A stretch of DNA of 21,405 nucleotides from JAVZJR01 sp964435235 (GCA_964435235.1 CAYSXZ010000001.1:1-21405); one strand, 5' to 3'; positions 6,199 through 12,887 are shown, counted from the first letter of the stretch. Notes: generated by a model not told the origin, from the sequence alone. Numbers and translations are program-made.

Positions 6199-7320
6199 AT
6201 GTTGAGATTATATTTCAGTAAAGATTGGAGTCCATACTTCAAAAAGGCAGCCAACAGAATAAAAAAGAATGGAATAGAAAGTGAGGTGCTGGTGGAGGAA
6301 CTTACAGATATTTATGCTGGAAAAAAACTTGCAAACCACGTCAAAAGACTCGGCGCTCCAGCTATAAATAAAAAGAGCGTCGGGTTGCTCAATGAAATGG
6401 GTTTCACTCTTGAAGAGGTGGAAAGAAAACTCCCGTTCCTACAAGTAAAGCTGGAAAACGGTCAAAATTCCACAGTGAGAAAAATTATGGAAGATTATAG
6501 AAAAACTAACAACCCACTCGTGCTATCTGTGCTCAGAGAGCTAAAAAGAGAGAATTTCTCTTACTCAACAAAACCAGGGGCAGATGCAGAAATCATAGAG
6601 CTAAATAGTTACTGGTTCAAGCTTAATGGTTACACCATGGTTGGCAAACACGGAGTGGTGAACGGGCAGTACACTAATTTCGATTCTTTTTCAGTTTTTA
6701 CTTACACCTCAACAAAAGGAGAGGTAGTGGCAATAAACATTCAAGACGGCGTAACACTAAGTAAGAATGGATTAGAATCTTCCAGCAATGTTAACCAGCG
6801 TGTAAAAAATTATAACTCGGCATATAATTGGGCTAAGGTTTTGTACGATATCACAAATGGCAAACTAGTGCTCAACGATTATATATATGGATTAAGAGAC
6901 GCTCTCCTGAAAGAGAGAATAACAGATGTAGATTCTACCACCCTCAGTGTTGTAGTTCTTATTCATCTAAAAGCAAAAGAAAAGACATATGTTCTAGGGA
7001 ATATGGTATGCGGAAATTCTCCAATAATTAAAATAAGCAAAGATAAAAAGATAGAAATTCTGACTGATGACGTATTCCAACTAAAATTGGAAGGAGTGTT
7101 ATCTCTTCCAGATGTATTAAAATACTTAGAAAAAAGAAGGATGATCCTAACAGAAGTGGAGAAGGGAGACACCATAGCAATAGGCAGCGACGGTGTTCTA
7201 TTTATGAGCAATCTACTCAAGATGCTTAGGACAAATAAAAAGATATTAAATAATCTTGAGTTTCTTTATAAAACAACAAGCGACGATGCGACAGTTGTTT
7301 GTGTAAAAATAACAAGATAA
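6199..7320 (+). CDS. PP2C-like protein phosphatase with N-terminal extension
   Basis: Residues about 130-373 carry the PP2C order of motifs: NFDSF (D162), NIQDGV (D183), TTLSVVVLI strand near 247-255, CGNSPIIKI (271-279), DTIAIGSDGV (D331) and TSDDATVVCVKI (D362/D363). These are the metal-binding aspartates of Mg/Mn-dependent Ser/Thr phosphatases. The conserved GDS motif is GNS here, so the Asp proposed to hold the third metal is Asn (N273). The first 120 residues are not part of the PP2C core and match nothing I recognise. ATG 6199 is chosen over GTG 6190: an AT-rich TATA region (6166-6177) lies 22-33 nt upstream. Likely role: dephosphorylation of an unknown target, or a catalytically weakened regulator. 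Confidence 0.75.
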   Translation: MLRLYFSKDWSPYFKKAANRIKKNGIESEVLVEELTDIYAGKKLANHVKRLGAPAINKKSVGLLNEMGFTLEEVERKLPFLQVKLENGQNSTVRKIMEDYRKTNNPLVLSVLRELKRENFSYSTKPGADAEIIELNSYWFKLNGYTMVGKHGVVNGQYTNFDSFSVFTYTSTKGEVVAINIQDGVTLSKNGLESSSNVNQRVKNYNSAYNWAKVLYDITNGKLVLNDYIYGLRDALLKERITDVDSTTLSVVVLIHLKAKEKTYVLGNMVCGNSPIIKISKDKKIEILTDDVFQLKLEGVLSLPDVLKYLEKRRMILTEVEKGDTIAIGSDGVLFMSNLLKMLRTNKKILNNLEFLYKTTSDDATVVCVKITR

Positions 7321-7352
7321 GGATAATAAATACCTTGCAGATAAGTGTTCTT

Positions 7353-8381
7353 ATGCTTTTCATAAAAGTGCCAAAAGAAAGAGCAGAAGAGGTTAGGCGT
7401 TCGATAATTGCTGATGGCGTTTATGCAGTTGATTACAAAGCATTCCACGATGATAAGTATGTCTACTTCCCGGTTTTGAAATCTCCAATCGAAACAGGAT
7501 ACGAACTTGTGGAAATGGAAGGAGAAAAATTCGTGCGGGCAAAGAAACTTCGTGAGCTCCTTTCTGATGTTCTTACAAAAGAAGAGTTAGAAAATCTCAT
7601 TACATCTTATGATGTTGTCGGGGACATCGCGATCGTAGATGTCCCAGAAGAATTGCAGAAGAAAGAAATGAAAATCGCAGACGCCATTCTAAAAACAAAC
7701 AAACACATTAAGGTTGTCGCAAAGAAACTTGGAAAGGTTGAAAGCGAATTCAGAATACGACCGCTGAAGGTGATCGCAGGAGAAAATCGTACCGAAACGA
7801 CTCATATGGAGCATGGTTGTCGCATGCGCTTAGATATAGGAAAGGTCTACTTCTCCATTCGTCTGAGCCACGAAAGAAAAAGAATTGCTGAGCAGGTAAG
7901 GCCATTTGAAAATATCCTTGTGCTTTTTGCTGGCGTCGGCCCGTTTCCACTCGTAATTGCAAAAAAGCAGTCAAACACAAAAATCATTGCTATTGAGCTT
8001 AATCCGGAAGCAGTAAAATATATGAAGGAAAACATAAACATTAACAGAACAAAAAACATAGTAGTGGAAGAAGGCGATGCGAGAAAGGTTGTGCTCGATA
8101 AATATAAGGGCTTCGCAGACCGCATAGTTATGCCCCTTCCAAGAAGTGCAGATAAATTTCTCGATGTTGCGTTTTCAGGCGCGAGAGATGATTGTACGGT
8201 TCATATCTATGGATTCGCCCCGATTGAAAATCCATACGCTGACATTGAAAAACGCATTATAGATGAAGCAAAAAAGGCAGGCGCAAAAGTAGAAATTTTA
8301 AATAAAAAGATAGTCAGACCATATGCTCCAAAAGTTGTTCAAGTAGTAATTGATTTTAGGATTAGAAAAGTGGTAAAATAA
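7353..8381 (+). CDS. trm5: tRNA (guanine37-N1)-methyltransferase Trm5
   Basis: This enzyme methylates N1 of G37 next to the anticodon using S-adenosylmethionine, preventing frameshifts. Visible blocks: an N-terminal D1-like segment (to about residue 60), then RTETTHMEHGCRMRLDIGKVYF near 146-166 and RLSHERKRIA at 170-179 (the Trm5-specific stretch), the SAM loop LVLFAGVGPFPL at 189-200, AIELNPEAVKYMKEN at 213-227, EGDARKV at 240-246, and MPLPRSA near 260-266 where many relatives have an NLP-type motif. Length (342 aa) is typical for archaeal Trm5. ATG 7353 is used because TATA-like ATAATAAATA (7323-7332) lies about 25 nt upstream; the longer frame would begin inside the preceding gene. Leaderless or nearly so. 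Confidence 0.9.
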   Translation: MLFIKVPKERAEEVRRSIIADGVYAVDYKAFHDDKYVYFPVLKSPIETGYELVEMEGEKFVRAKKLRELLSDVLTKEELENLITSYDVVGDIAIVDVPEELQKKEMKIADAILKTNKHIKVVAKKLGKVESEFRIRPLKVIAGENRTETTHMEHGCRMRLDIGKVYFSIRLSHERKRIAEQVRPFENILVLFAGVGPFPLVIAKKQSNTKIIAIELNPEAVKYMKENININRTKNIVVEEGDARKVVLDKYKGFADRIVMPLPRSADKFLDVAFSGARDDCTVHIYGFAPIENPYADIEKRIIDEAKKAGAKVEILNKKIVRPYAPKVVQVVIDFRIRKVVK

Positions 8382-8441
8382 ACATCGAATTGTTCTACTT
8401 CGCTCGTTATAAACAGTTATTCTCCACATAATTAAGTTAAA

Positions 8442-8449
8442 TTTATAAA
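8442..8449 (+). promoter_or_regulatory. TATA box upstream of the structured RNA
   Basis: AATTTATAAATT centred about 25 nt before 8470. The 5' end it predicts lies just outside the long terminal helix of the RNA, which supports an RNA that starts with that helix. Confidence 0.55.
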
Positions 8450-8469
8450 TTTTATTATATAAAAAGTCG

Positions 8470-8720
8470 TACCTTTGATGAACTCTGATAAGGATATTTC
8501 GGTTGTCCTGAAAAGGATGCGACCGTAGCAGCCTCTGATAAGCATTCGGCCATTAGTGTGGTGTCTGGACTATAACTCACTACACGAAACCCGTGCTTAT
8601 TAAGCTTGCATTGGCGCGAAGAAGATAACCTTTAAAACGAGCGGATGGGTTAAGTTTGATATCTGTAGTCGTTTAAGGAACTTCTTCACCGAGTCCAGTT
8701 CAATATCAGAGTTCATAGAG
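8470..8720 (+). ncRNA. Putative structured non-coding RNA or leader, unassigned family
   Basis: No ORF explains this stretch, yet its ends pair perfectly: 8478-8490 with 8704-8716 (13 bp), just after a TATA box. Inside are a hairpin 8556-8563/8578-8585 (8 bp, one G-U) whose 14-nt loop carries CTGGACT (8565-8571), complementary to AGTCCAG at 8692-8698 (7 bp, pseudoknot); a helix GAAGAAG/CTTCTTC (8618-8624 with 8681-8687) extended imperfectly by 8629-8640/8669-8678; a GAAA-capped stem around 8507-8516; and AACCC/GGGTT (8588-8592 with 8647-8651). CTCTGATAAG occurs twice (8483-8492, 8533-8542), giving the 3' closing strand two possible partners. I could not match it to RNase P, SRP, 5S, C/D or H/ACA RNA signatures. 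It may be free-standing or the leader of the next gene. Confidence 0.6.
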
Positions 8721-8739
8721 TCTTCTAATTGGTGGAAAA

Positions 8740-8913
8740 ATGGTTAAGGTTAAGAAAAAAATTGTTAAAAAGAAAATAGTAAAAAAGAAAACTCCCAAAA
8801 AGAAAAAGATCCAAGGCCCCAAATCAAAGCCAAAGGGGAGGGGTCCAAGCGGCAAAAGCAAGGAATCAAAAGTCGAGAAGCTTATTAAACTAGCTACGAC
8901 AGGAAAACTCTAG
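8740..8913 (+). CDS. Lysine-rich small basic protein (57 aa)
   Basis: ATG 8740 has a GGTGG Shine-Dalgarno 5 nt upstream. The first 25 residues are almost all Lys with Val/Ile (VKKKIVKKKIVKKKTPKKKK), followed by a Gly/Pro/Ser/Lys linker and a short hydrophobic helix-like tail (KVEKLIKLATTGKL). This resembles the disordered basic tails of histone-H1-like or ribosome-associated proteins, so nucleic-acid binding is the reasonable inference. It starts only about 20 nt after the structured RNA and has no visible promoter of its own, so it may be co-transcribed with it. Family unknown. Confidence 0.65.
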   Translation: MVKVKKKIVKKKIVKKKTPKKKKIQGPKSKPKGRGPSGKSKESKVEKLIKLATTGKL

Positions 8914-8975
8914 GAAAATTACAATTTCTTATATTAGTATATATTTGGAAAATACTAAAAAGCATAGAAATAATG

Positions 8976-9065
8976 GGCCACGGCCGAGATTCGAACTCAG
9001 GTCTAAGGCTCCACAGGCCTCCATGCTAACCATCATGCGCCTTTCGGCACTACACCACCGTGGCC
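8976..9065 (-). tRNA. tRNA-His(GTG) with a D-loop intron
   Basis: On the minus strand the acceptor GCCACGG (9064-9058) pairs with CCGTGGC (8983-8977); G-1 is encoded at 9065 and discriminator C73 at 8976, the tRNA-His identity pair. Anticodon arm GAGGC-CTGTGGA-GCCTT gives anticodon GTG; T-arm CTGAG-TTCGAAT-CTCGG. CCA is not encoded. The D-loop is 25 nt; removing 17 nt (9033-9049) leaves D-arm GTGT-AGTGGTTA-GCAT, a normal 8-nt loop, and a 73-nt tRNA including G-1. Confidence 0.9.
9033..9049 (-). other. 17-nt tRNA-His intron at a non-canonical D-loop site
   Basis: Intron TGCCGAAAGGCGCATGA. A relaxed bulge-helix-bulge can be drawn: central helix GTGT (D-stem 5' strand) with intron GCAT (2 G-U pairs), bulges AGT (cut AG^T) and GAT (cut GA^T), and inner stem GCC/GGC capped by GAAA. 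The intron GCAT copies the D-stem 3' strand, so it competes for the same partner before splicing. Confidence 0.7.
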
Positions 9066-9096
9066 ATAAGAAAAACAACGTTCTATTCTATGAGAT

Positions 9097-9999
9097 TTAT
9101 TTGTTTGATAAAATATTTATAATCCTGCTTTTCAAGGCAGTTAAAAGTTCACTGCCCTGATTATCAAAAAATTCGATATCCTTTGCTCCAGTCTGCTCAA
9201 CATAATAAAGTAGATCATCAAAATCTGCGTGATCACTAAGTGGAAACGCCGCATCTGTGTCAAACCTGTGTGTTACCGCCCAACCAGTAGCAACTGCAAC
9301 AAGTGTTTTTCTTTCGAATGCCTTTGTAAGCTTCGCTGCGAAATACCTTTTTGCGTATCTCATTGGAACTATACCGACAAATCTCCCTCTCATAATCTCC
9401 TCGGCTTCGTTGCTTCCAACTACTAATCTATCAAGTCTAATTCCAAATTTCTCATAAATCCTGCATACCCTCTCGGCCTTTTTCGTAATCACTGGGGCGA
9501 TACCACAATACTCGTTCAACACGCGCACCAGTTCTTGCGTTTTTCCCATCTCATATGCACCTATGATTATATTCTTCGAATCATTTTTCGTAATCCATTC
9601 ACCAATTGAAGAATACACATCAAAACTATCAGGAAATTTATATTCAGGTTTCGCATATGTAGATTCCATTATCAGTCTATCGCATTGGTTTATTTCTGCA
9701 GTCATTCCAAAAATATTCGGCTTTATTGATATATCTCCAGTATAAACAGTTGTTTTTCCATCTTCTTCGAGAACAAGTTGTCTTGCACCAAGGATATGCC
9801 CGGCCTCTATGAGCTTCGCACCTTCGATTGTTTTTAATTTTCCACTAAGACTTGCAAGTTCGTATGTCTCTTCGCTTGCAAGAAAATTCGTTTGTCTTTC
9901 AACGGAATTAAGATGGTCATAATGCGCATGCGATATGAACGAGAAGTCTCCATCACCATTATCAAGTGCTATTTTTATTCCTTTATATGGGAGGTGCAT
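9097..9999 (-). CDS. MBL-fold nuclease, CPSF73/beta-CASP-like
   Basis: This is a 300-aa metallo-beta-lactamase-fold hydrolase of the RNA/DNA-processing branch. Metal motifs: ISHAHYDHL (H24, H26, D28, H29), AGHILGA (H68), VYTGDIS (D89) and a second-half PLSDHADF (D256, H257) matching beta-CASP motif B. The final motif, normally a His in a 'HG' turn, reads FFDNQGSE, so that His seems replaced by Gln. The length fits the DNA-ligase-associated or mRNA 3'-end-like exonucleases of archaea, but no ligase is nearby. ATG 9999 is preferred to the longer frame (from 10074), whose extra residues come from the hairpin repeats; a TATA box at 10021-10028 lies 22-30 nt upstream, so the message is leaderless. 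Confidence 0.82.
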   Translation of the reverse strand: MHLPYKGIKIALDNGDGDFSFISHAHYDHLNSVERQTNFLASEETYELASLSGKLKTIEGAKLIEAGHILGARQLVLEEDGKTTVYTGDISIKPNIFGMTAEINQCDRLIMESTYAKPEYKFPDSFDVYSSIGEWITKNDSKNIIIGAYEMGKTQELVRVLNEYCGIAPVITKKAERVCRIYEKFGIRLDRLVVGSNEAEEIMRGRFVGIVPMRYAKRYFAAKLTKAFERKTLVAVATGWAVTHRFDTDAAFPLSDHADFDDLLYYVEQTGAKDIEFFDNQGSELLTALKSRIINILSNK

Positions 10000-10020
10000 G
10001 GTTGCGTTTTGCAGATAAAA

Positions 10021-10028
10021 GTTATAAA
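10021..10028 (-). promoter_or_regulatory. TATA box for the MBL-fold nuclease gene
   Basis: Minus strand TTTATAAC, 22-30 nt before ATG 9999. It sits immediately next to the hairpin repeat array, which therefore lies just upstream of the promoter core. Confidence 0.5.
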
Positions 10029-10032
10029 CATA

Positions 10033-10175
10033 ACGCCGAGGGAGTTTGGGTGATCTTCGGTCACTGCTCGCCACCTAAAAGGGCAGGCGGCGATTGGGTG
10101 ACCTTCGGTCACTGCCTCCCTCGTCTTACGCCGAGGGAGTTGAAGCGATTTTCTATCGCTGCCTCCCTCGTCTTT
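10033..10175 (-). repeat. Array of three ~48-bp hairpin repeats carrying the tRNA-Ser 3' end
   Basis: ACGCCGAGGGAG (plus strand) occurs at 10033-10044, 10128-10139 and again at 10176-10187 inside tRNA-Ser, where it encodes the acceptor 3' strand and part of the T-stem. The segments 10033-10080, 10081-10127 and 10128-10175 are related units. Unit 3 folds as CGAGGGAG/CTCCCTCG (10132-10139 with 10163-10170) around AGCGAT/ATCGCT (10144-10149 with 10155-10160). Units 1 and 2 have a different inner stem, GTGA(T/C)C/GGTCAC, still paired. The middle unit has lost the exact tRNA-like start. No ORF. Confidence 0.8.
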
Positions 10176-10176
10176 A

Positions 10177-10271
10177 CGCCGAGGGAGAGATTTGAACTCT
10201 CAATCCACAAGGGAACGCGCTGTCTGGATAAGGCTCCAGGCGCGCGCACTACCGGGTTATGCGACCTCGGC
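10177..10271 (-). tRNA. tRNA-Ser(GGA) with a 12-nt intron
   Basis: Minus strand: acceptor GCCGAGG (10271-10265) with CCTCGGC (10184-10178), discriminator G73 at 10177, no encoded CCA. D-arm GCAT-AACCCGGTA-GTGC; anticodon stem CGCGC/GCGCG; anticodon GGA; 14-nt variable arm TTCCCTTGTGGATT as in class II tRNAs; T-arm GAGAG-TTCAAAT-CTCTC. Without the intron the tRNA is 83 nt. It lies 34 nt after purA on the same strand and may share its transcript. Confidence 0.92.
10222..10233 (-). other. 12-nt tRNA-Ser intron at position 37/38
   Basis: Intron CCTTATCCAGAC. Central helix CTGG/CCAG (anticodon side with intron), 5' bulge AGC (cut AG^C) and 3' bulge ACA (cut AC^A); the inner part is only a short loop, so it is a relaxed bulge-helix form. 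Very short for an archaeal intron. Confidence 0.8.
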
Positions 10272-10305
10272 TTAAATGTCGAAGTAGTAAATAGTTGCTT
10301 ATCTA

Positions 10306-11304
10306 TTAAAGGATTTTCTCCCTTCTGTCTATTATATCTTCTGTGTCTGGGCCTGTACCGATAAGAGTAACAGGAACCCCAATTCTTTTTTCTATCTCTT
10401 CCACAAATCTTTTCGCTTCCCCTGTTAATTCTTCGTACTTTCTAACCTTTGCGTTTCCTGGAAATTTTACATCTATCTTGGTAAGCGCTATCTGTGTTGC
10501 GCTATTTATTAATGCAGCCAATTTAAGATCATCCCAGTGCAATTCAAACGAAGTTCTTCTAGGTCGTCCTGTCACAGTGCCGTACTCCTGCATACCAGCT
10601 TTTTGCGCTTCTTCTGTTTTTACTTCGTTCTTAAAGGGGCCTCCACCAACCCTAGTAGTATAAGCCTTTACTACCATAATTACTTCATCTACGTCCTTTG
10701 GCCCAAGTCCAACATCAGCAGCGATACTTGATGCGCTTACATCCTTTGAAGTGACGAACGGATAAGTTCCGTATAAAACAGAAAGCATAAATCCCTGCGA
10801 ACCTTCTATTAAAACATTTTTTACCTGATGAATTTCCTTTACTACATCAGTAAGATAGGGTTTAAGTTCGGGGCATTCTGCAACGGTTTTTGCAATCCTT
10901 CCAGCCCTGTCCATTACAGCAGGTCCACATCCTGTCTTCGTGCTTCCTATCATTCCAGGTGTCTGCAAGCTATCCCGCTCTATATGTTCCTTAGTTAGCC
11001 AAGTTGCTCTGAAATCTATGCCACATCTCTTCGGATCTCCACCAATGAGTTCAACTTCCTTCAGAAATACCTCCGGGTTTACAACCACGCCTGCGCCTAT
11101 AAGTATCCTTGCGTTTTTGTTCACAAAACCACAAGAGAGCATTCTCATTGGATAGCGCTTACCTTTATAATTAACTTCATGTCCTGCATTTGGGCCAACA
11201 CCTCCACGCACTATAATTTCTGGATTATCATTTAATGCAAGATAGGATACTATCTTCCCCTTCCCTTCATCCCCATATTGTCCGCCAACAATTATGTTTC
11301 TCAT
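10306..11304 (-). CDS. purA: Adenylosuccinate synthetase
   Basis: PurA joins IMP and aspartate using GTP to make adenylosuccinate, the first committed step to AMP. The N-terminal P-loop-like GGQYGDEGKGKIV (residues 7-19, catalytic D12) and GPNAGHEV (H42) are present, as are STKTGCGPA near 130, EGSQGFMLS near 170, TRVGGGPF and TGRPRR in the GTP/aspartate region, and LTKIDV near the purine pocket. At 332 aa it is the short archaeal form (bacterial enzymes are about 430). ATG 11304 overlaps the stop of the DHH gene as ATGA, so it is translated by coupling at the end of the superoperon. The longer frame upstream adds only residues inside the neighbour. Confidence 0.95.
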   Translation of the reverse strand: MRNIIVGGQYGDEGKGKIVSYLALNDNPEIIVRGGVGPNAGHEVNYKGKRYPMRMLSCGFVNKNARILIGAGVVVNPEVFLKEVELIGGDPKRCGIDFRATWLTKEHIERDSLQTPGMIGSTKTGCGPAVMDRAGRIAKTVAECPELKPYLTDVVKEIHQVKNVLIEGSQGFMLSVLYGTYPFVTSKDVSASSIAADVGLGPKDVDEVIMVVKAYTTRVGGGPFKNEVKTEEAQKAGMQEYGTVTGRPRRTSFELHWDDLKLAALINSATQIALTKIDVKFPGNAKVRKYEELTGEAKRFVEEIEKRIGVPVTLIGTGPDTEDIIDRREKIL

Positions 11305-12275
11305 GAAACCACTTTTATTTTCTCTAATTTTGTGATTAATATTTCGACACATTTTTTAAGGACGGCTTCTGGATGTTCCTTTGCAGAAGCGCCGGCAGCT
11401 TTCTGGTGTCCTCCTCCCTTTCCTCCAAAATATTCTCCAACCTCTTTCATTATTTCATTAAGTCCAATAGGAAATCTTTTGCCAGCGCGCGCGGATATTC
11501 TAGTTTCTTGTTCTTTATCCTTCCAACTTGCTACGAATGCTACATCCGCGATATTTGCAATTAACGAAGCAGCATCGCTTTCGTTACTGCCTGTCTCACT
11601 CGTGACTATCACGTAATCAGCATGCCAGATAAACTGTAATTTCTGGAGTGCCTTCATAACGGCTATCTTTGCAGAGGAACTAAGTTCCGGTTCGGCATAA
11701 TCAAGCAGTTCTACGTATGGTACTTCGCATATCTTCATCAAGCTCGCGATGGTTTCGAATGTTTCAGCAGTAGCTGATTTAAAGCGAGCTCCATCGGCTA
11801 TTATCGCGACCGATAAAGCAAACGCAATAGTTTTGTTAATATTCTCATATCCGATAAGAGACGCGATTATCTCTCCAGTAGATGGCACGTCTGGGTCTAT
11901 TATCATGTAATCTGCTTTCATATCCACGCTATCTAATTCGTGATGGTCTATGATTAGAACAACATCCCACTCCACTGCATCTTTAATCATCGCATAACTG
12001 CTTGCATCAACAACAATCATTCCGTCAAATGAAGATTTTTTGAGTTTCCTTAGTACATTTACTTTGATATCGAGCTTTGCAGCGAGTTTTTTCCCACCTT
12101 CATCAAGCTCATCCGGCACTGCTATTACGCTATTCGGAAAAATAGTAGTCAATGCATAAGCAGACGCAATCCCATCAGCGTCCGCTCTGCGGTGAGTCGC
12201 TATTACAAATTTTTTCCCTTTACATTCTGCCAAAAATTTTTCAAAAATTTCTTTATTTCTTCTTTTCATGTCCAT
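11301..12275 (-). CDS. DHH-family phosphoesterase (RecJ/NrnA-like)
   Basis: This is a 324-aa DHH-DHHA1 phosphoesterase of the type that degrades short RNAs or single-stranded DNA. Motifs: ATHRRADADGIAS (H28, D32, D34), MIVVDAS (D90), IIDHHELD (D110, H111, H112) and the C-terminal DHHA1 signature GGKGGGHQKAAG (about 285-296). The neighbourhood of exosome genes favours RNA turnover, for example nanoRNA removal, but archaeal relatives also act in replication complexes (GAN/RecJ). The start overlaps the prefoldin beta 3' end by 23 nt (ATG 12275; ATG 12269 is also possible) and its stop overlaps the purA start. Confidence 0.88.
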   Translation of the reverse strand: MDMKRRNKEIFEKFLAECKGKKFVIATHRRADADGIASAYALTTIFPNSVIAVPDELDEGGKKLAAKLDIKVNVLRKLKKSSFDGMIVVDASSYAMIKDAVEWDVVLIIDHHELDSVDMKADYMIIDPDVPSTGEIIASLIGYENINKTIAFALSVAIIADGARFKSATAETFETIASLMKICEVPYVELLDYAEPELSSSAKIAVMKALQKLQFIWHADYVIVTSETGSNESDAASLIANIADVAFVASWKDKEQETRISARAGKRFPIGLNEIMKEVGEYFGGKGGGHQKAAGASAKEHPEAVLKKCVEILITKLEKIKVVS

Positions 12276-12618
12276 ATTTTTTCATCCGCTCTTGGAGGCT
12301 CTCCTGCAACTCCTTTAAGAGTGATCTTAGTTTCTCCTCTTCTTTCTGAATTGCATTAAGTTTTATCTCAAGCAATTCTTTTTTATCCTTTAAGTCCTTT
12401 TCAGCATCCTCCTTTGTCGTTTTTAGAACGATTGAGCCAGCGGATTTATAAACGTCTCCAGTGGCATGCTTCAGCTCTTCCTGCGCGTTCTTCGTCTCTG
12501 TAAGCTGAAGTTTTAGCTGGTTCTTCTGAAGCAGCAACATCTCAAGTTGCTTTTGCATATCTTCGTATTCTCCAATCGCCTTCCCAAGCTCTGCAGCTTC
12601 ATCCTTTTCATCAGCCAT
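12253..12618 (-). CDS. pfdB: Prefoldin beta subunit
   Basis: This 121-aa protein is one of the two subunits of the hexameric prefoldin (GimC) jellyfish chaperone that hands unfolded proteins to the thermosome. The two long heptad-rich helices are obvious: MQKQLEMLLLQKNQLKLQL (about 21-39) and a long C-terminal helix, with the central TGDVYKSAGSIVLKTTKEDA (about 53-72) forming the beta-hairpin core typical of beta subunits. Spacing is 2 nt from the Pcc1 stop. The alpha subunit is encoded in the block upstream (16968-17420). Confidence 0.92.
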   Translation of the reverse strand: MADEKDEAAELGKAIGEYEDMQKQLEMLLLQKNQLKLQLTETKNAQEELKHATGDVYKSAGSIVLKTTKEDAEKDLKDKKELLEIKLNAIQKEEEKLRSLLKELQESLQERMKKYGHEKKK

Positions 12619-12620
12619 TA

Positions 12621-12887
12621 TTACACCTCTTTAACTATCATACCTTCTTTATCCTTTTCAATATTTTCAAATACCTGAAATTCGCGCATAAATGCATTAA
12701 TTGTTGCGCGCATCGCAACTATATCTTCCGCAAGTATTGTTACTTCTATCTTTTTACCGTTGCGCTTAACTTTGGACTTGGTACGCGAACCAACGGCACC
12801 CTCATGGGTTAGTGCCTTCTCTGCAGCTCTTGCCGAATCCCCATCAGGAAATTCAATGCTTATGATGCTTTCTGATCTCAATTTCAT
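12621..12887 (-). CDS. pcc1: KEOPS complex subunit Pcc1
   Basis: Pcc1 is the dimerising subunit of KEOPS, which makes t6A37 on ANN-decoding tRNAs with Kae1, Bud32 and Cgi121. The 88-aa protein shows the family pattern IISIEFPDGDSARAAEKAL (8-26), VTILAEDIVAMRATINAFMRE (49-69) and a helical C-terminus. Position between Brix and prefoldin beta is the standard archaeal order. ATG 12887 overlaps the Brix ORF by 35 nt; no other in-frame ATG lies upstream of the core strand. Confidence 0.88.
   Translation of the reverse strand: MKLRSESIISIEFPDGDSARAAEKALTHEGAVGSRTKSKVKRNGKKIEVTILAEDIVAMRATINAFMREFQVFENIEKDKEGMIVKEV

Noticed and set aside
8470..8545. C/D-box guide RNA (TTGATGA and CTGA present)
   Set aside because: The C- and D-like boxes are only 3 nt apart, leaving no guide; the long helices explain the sequence better.
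8470..8720. RNase P RNA or SRP RNA at this locus
   Set aside because: Looked for the P4 consensus blocks and the SRP helix-8 GGAAGGAGCAG-like loop; none fit, so left unassigned. A covariance search could still change this.
10000..10074. Longer N-terminus for the MBL-fold nuclease
   Set aside because: The extra residues come from the repeat unit and lie upstream of the TATA box and predicted transcript start.
10033..10271. Integration att sites of a mobile element at tRNA-Ser
   Set aside because: The tRNA-end copies are only 48-95 bp apart with no integrase or cargo between them.
9966..10364. Plus-strand ORF across the hairpin repeats and tRNA-Ser
   Set aside because: It reads antisense through a tRNA gene and palindromic repeats; composition is not protein-like.
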